Below are positions 61,527 to 64,000 of a DNA stretch of 64,000 nucleotides, piece by piece. Position numbers and translations under genes: made by a program. The stretch covers positions 1 through 64,000 of the forward strand of contig CAWKGK010000010.1 of NCBI GenBank assembly GCA_963849115.1, given 5' to 3'. Positions within the stretch are counted from its first letter, which is position 1; each line of letters starts with the position of its first letter. The notes below the pieces were generated by a model. The model did not search any database. It was not told where the DNA came from and saw nothing but the letters and a program-made list of their open reading frames with translations. This DNA comes from JACDAL01 sp963849115 (GTDB lineage: Bacteria > Actinomycetota > CADDZG01 > WHSQ01).

Positions 61527-62042
61527 ATGGACATAGAGATGGTTCGCGGCGACATAACCCGGCAGACGGTCGACGCCATCGTCAACGCAGCCAACAAGTC
61601 CCTGCTGGGAGGAGGAGGCGTGGACGGCGCCATCCACAGAGCCGGGGGACCTCGCATCCTTGCGGAGTGTAGGGAGATCCGGGCCGAGCGCTATCCGGAC
61701 GGTCTGCCCACCGGCCAGGCCGTCGCCACGACGGGGGGCGAGCTACCGGCGAAATGGGTCATCCACACGGTCGGGCCCGTCTACGCCAAGTCCGAGGACC
61801 GCTCGCACCTGCTCGCCTCCTGCCACGCCGAGTCACTGCGCGTGGCGGACGAGCTGGGGGCGCACAGCGTTGCGTTCCCCGCCATCTCGACCGGGATCTA
61901 CGGCTACCCCCTGAAGGAGGCCGCGCCGGTCGCGCTCAAGGCCGTGCGCACGGCCCCCACCAAGGTCGAACGGGTGCTGTTCGTACTGTTCGATGAAGCC
62001 GCCTTAAGAGCCTTCGAGGCGGCCGCGGCGTCGAACCAGTAG
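61527..62042 (+). CDS. Macrodomain protein (O-acetyl-ADP-ribose deacetylase type)
   Basis: 171 residues from ATG 61527. The macro fold is typical: MVRGDITRQTVDAIVNAANKSLLGGGGVDGAIH (ADP-ribose loop 1 with AAN and GGGVDGAIH), GLPTGQAVATTGG, VIHTVGP, and SVAFPAISTGIYGYP (loop 2). It binds or cleaves ADP-ribose esters. It lies between the two copies of element B, divergent from the channel-like gene. Confidence 0.92.
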   Translation: MDIEMVRGDITRQTVDAIVNAANKSLLGGGGVDGAIHRAGGPRILAECREIRAERYPDGLPTGQAVATTGGELPAKWVIHTVGPVYAKSEDRSHLLASCHAESLRVADELGAHSVAFPAISTGIYGYPLKEAAPVALKAVRTAPTKVERVLFVLFDEAALRAFEAAAASNQ

Positions 62043-62052
62043 GCCGCTCACC

Positions 62053-62107
62053 GCCGAGTGGTGGTCAGATGCTCCTTATGGTTGCCGTCACCTCACCACC
62101 ACTCGGC
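62053..62107. repeat. Palindromic element B, copy 2
   Basis: GCCGAGTGGTGG (62053-62064) and CCACCACTCGGC (62096-62107) are perfect 12-bp arms around 31 bp. Its left half aligns with the reverse complement of copy 1, so the two copies are inverted relative to each other around the channel and macrodomain genes. Confidence 0.85.
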
Positions 62108-62118
62108 ATGAAAAGGGG

Positions 62119-64000
62119 TTAGAGGCCCAGGGCCTCGGTGACCAGTTCCTCCTGCTCCTGCTCGTGCACTTTGTGGTTGCCGGTGGCGGGGCTGGCGCTC
62201 TCGGCCCGGGCGACATGGGTCAGCTTCAGGGGAGCGAAGTCCATGCGGTGGAGGCGGGCATGGATGAAGGCCCACGCCCCCATGTTCGCTGGCTCCTCCT
62301 GCGCCCAGCACAGACTCGACGCGTTTGGATACGTCTTGATTAGCTCCTCGATCTGTTCCTGAGGGAACGGGTAGAGCTGCTCGACGCGCACAATCGCGGC
62401 GCGGCCCCCGTCTTCGTCGCGCTTGTCCTTCAATGCGTAGGCAAACTTGCCGCTGCAGAGAATGATGCGCTCGACTTCGTCCTTGGAGCCGATCCAGGGA
62501 TCGTCCATGATCTCTCGAAAAGAGCCGTCGGTGAGCTCCTCGGTGGCGCTGCGCGCGTGGGGCGATCGCAGCAGCGACTTCGGAGTCATCACCACAAGCG
62601 GCTTTCTGACCGTGCGATGCATCTGGCGCCGGAGCACATGGAAGTATTGGGCGGGAGTGGACGGCTGAACCACCTGCAGGTTGTCCTCGGCGCAGAGTGT
62701 GAGAAAGCGTTCCAGCCGGGCGCTGGAATGCTCCGGCCCTTGTCCCTCGTAACCGTGCGGCAGCAGCAGGACGAGGCCACTGGTCTGGTCCCACTTGTCT
62801 TCGCCGGCGGCAATGTACTGGTCGATCACCACCTGAGCGCCGTTCGCAAAGTCGCCGAACTGCGCCTCCCATAACACCAGCGCATCCCCGTTGGCGACCG
62901 AGTAGCCGTACTCGAAACCGAGCACCGCGTTCTCCGACAGCAGGCTGTCAAAGGCCCTAAAGGGGGCCTGGTCATCGCCGACGTGGTTGAGCGCCATGTA
63001 CTCCTCGCCGGTGCGGTAATCGGCGAAGACCGAGTGCCTCTGGCTGAAGGTGCCGCGCCGGGAGTCCTGTCCCGACAACCGCACCCGCAGTCCCTCGAGA
63101 AGAAGGGATCCGAACGACAGCAGCTCCGCGTGTGCCCAGTCGATGGCGTCGTCGGCAAGCAACGATCGTCGGCGTTCGAGCATCTTCTTGAGCTTTGGGT
63201 GAGGCTCGAAGTCGGCGGGCCATGACGTGAGCACGTCGTGGATGTGCTCCAGACGCTCTCGCTCGACCCCGGTCTTGACCAGGGACAACACACCCTCTGC
63301 CTCTGGTGGAGGCGACGCTTGCAGATCCGATTGGGGGGCAGAGTTTCTGGTCTCTTCGAAAGCCTTGTCCAACCGCGAGCGGAAATTATCGAGCAGCTTC
63401 TCTGCCTCATCAACGGTCAGCTCGTTGCGGTTCACGAGCTTCTCGGTGTAGATCTTGCGCAACGAGCGCCGATCGGCGATGTTCTGGTACATCAAAGGCT
63501 GCGTGAACGAAGGGTCGTCGACCTCCTGATGACCGTGTCTCCTATAGCAAACGAGATCGATCACCACGTCCGAGGTGTACTCCTGTCGGTATTCGAAAGC
63601 GAGACGCGCCACTCTCACGCAGGCTTCGGGATCATCTCCGTTGACGTGGAAGATGGGGGCCTGGATCATCTTGGCGATGTCGGTTGCATAGGTGCTGGAG
63701 CGTCCTTCTGTCGGCGAAGTCGTGAACCCGATGTTGTTGTTTACGACGACGTGAATCGTGCCGCCGGTGCGATATCCGGATAGCTGCGACATGTTGAACG
63801 TCTCGGCAACCACCCCCTGGCCTGCAAAGGCTGCGTCACCATGGAGCAGCACCGGCAGAATCCTGAAATGGCCGGTAGGACCGATGAGGCCTTGCTTGGC
63901 GCGCGCCATTCCCTCGACGACGGGGTCGACGGACTCGAGATGAGACGCGTTCGAACTCAAGATCACGGCGAGGTCCTTGCCCGAACGCGACGTGAAGCGC
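62119..64000 (-). CDS. kgd: 2-oxoglutarate dehydrogenase/decarboxylase E1 (Kgd/SucA type), C-terminal part
   Basis: The frame is open from the right edge to the stop at 62119, about 627 codons; the start and N-terminal domains lie outside. The visible text begins in the ThDP-binding half (SRSGKDLAVILSSNASHLE, TFNMSQLSGYRTGG, CYRRHGHQEVDDPSFTQPLMY) and passes into the transketolase-like half (HGYEGQGPEHSSARLERFL, MTPKSLLRS). The sequence is of the actinobacterial multifunctional type, which feeds the TCA cycle from 2-oxoglutarate. Whether the N-terminal E2-like domain is present cannot be seen. Confidence 0.93.
   Translation of the reverse strand, partial: RFTSRSGKDLAVILSSNASHLESVDPVVEGMARAKQGLIGPTGHFRILPVLLHGDAAFAGQGVVAETFNMSQLSGYRTGGTIHVVVNNNIGFTTSPTEGRSSTYATDIAKMIQAPIFHVNGDDPEACVRVARLAFEYRQEYTSDVVIDLVCYRRHGHQEVDDPSFTQPLMYQNIADRRSLRKIYTEKLVNRNELTVDEAEKLLDNFRSRLDKAFEETRNSAPQSDLQASPPPEAEGVLSLVKTGVERERLEHIHDVLTSWPADFEPHPKLKKMLERRRSLLADDAIDWAHAELLSFGSLLLEGLRVRLSGQDSRRGTFSQRHSVFADYRTGEEYMALNHVGDDQAPFRAFDSLLSENAVLGFEYGYSVANGDALVLWEAQFGDFANGAQVVIDQYIAAGEDKWDQTSGLVLLLPHGYEGQGPEHSSARLERFLTLCAEDNLQVVQPSTPAQYFHVLRRQMHRTVRKPLVVMTPKSLLRSPHARSATEELTDGSFREIMDDPWIGSKDEVERIILCSGKFAYALKDKRDEDGGRAAIVRVEQLYPFPQEQIEELIKTYPNASSLCWAQEEPANMGAWAFIHARLHRMDFAPLKLTHVARAESASPATGNHKVHEQEQEELVTEALGL

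Noticed and set aside
62093..62872. Long reverse frame within the E1 gene
   Set aside because: It is the shadow of the 2-oxoglutarate dehydrogenase frame; composition is Arg/Ala-rich without motifs.

Overview
The window looks like part of a high-GC Gram-positive chromosome, most likely an Actinomycetota genome; I cannot place it below phylum from sequence alone. Support comes from the actinobacterial-style 2-oxoglutarate dehydrogenase/decarboxylase E1 at the right edge, a PspA-PspAA pair, a PPOX protein of the F420-dependent family, a CsoR/CopB copper pair, an ECF sigma/anti-sigma operon, frequent GTG/TTG starts and strong AGGAGG ribosome binding sites. No rRNA, tRNA or CRISPR array was seen.

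Layout. 1-2.9 kb: a frameshifted class III nucleotide cyclase running off the left edge, a frameshifted serine beta-lactamase-like hydrolase and a methyltransferase. 2.9-9.2 kb: an AT-richer accessory block with two secreted calcium-binding repeat proteins and a secreted sulfatase around decayed phage genes (gp10-like, HNH nuclease, Toprim-like protein, short excisionase-type HTH protein). 9.6-18 kb: small accessory enzymes (BtrH-like, DHFR-like, glyoxalases, acetyltransferases, AraC regulator, hydrolase) with remnants of an IS5-type transposase and an MFS transporter, and a duplicated 3' end of an AraC gene. 18.4-24.4 kb: an EEP-family nuclease, a zinc locus (CDF, Fur/Zur-like regulator, ZIP transporter with a palindromic operator) and a lipoprotein-ECF sigma-anti-sigma operon. 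24.6-27.4 kb: a zinc-hook SMC/RecF-like ATPase overlapping a 134-residue helical partner, the best candidate for an undescribed two-gene system. 27.4-29.8 kb: copper repressor and exporter, divergent around an operator.

30-44 kb: a beta-helix/phosphatase fusion, PlsC, PspA/PspAA with a divergent membrane protein, sensor-like membrane proteins, a heterodimeric ABC exporter and endonuclease III. 44.5-49.5 kb: a pterin/flavin-type cluster with a GTP cyclohydrolase II-RibD reductase fusion, a BchC-like dehydrogenase, a PTPS homologue with Glu in place of the catalytic Cys, and two GT4 glycosyltransferases. 49.6-58.5 kb: a phospholipase D, a CpdA-like phosphodiesterase divergent from a lone cNMP-binding protein, bacterioferritin, an AlkA-like glycosylase, a Ser/Thr kinase and a PPOX oxidoreductase pair. 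58.7-64 kb: an ABC-F protein, a channel-like membrane protein and a macrodomain protein between two inverted palindromic elements, then the E1 gene.

About ten reading-frame breaks occur in otherwise well-conserved genes. Some sit in homopolymers and may be sequencing errors. One, in the kinase, is exactly explained by a 23-bp tandem duplication. Two families of short palindromic elements lie at gene 3' ends and supply the last codons of several proteins.
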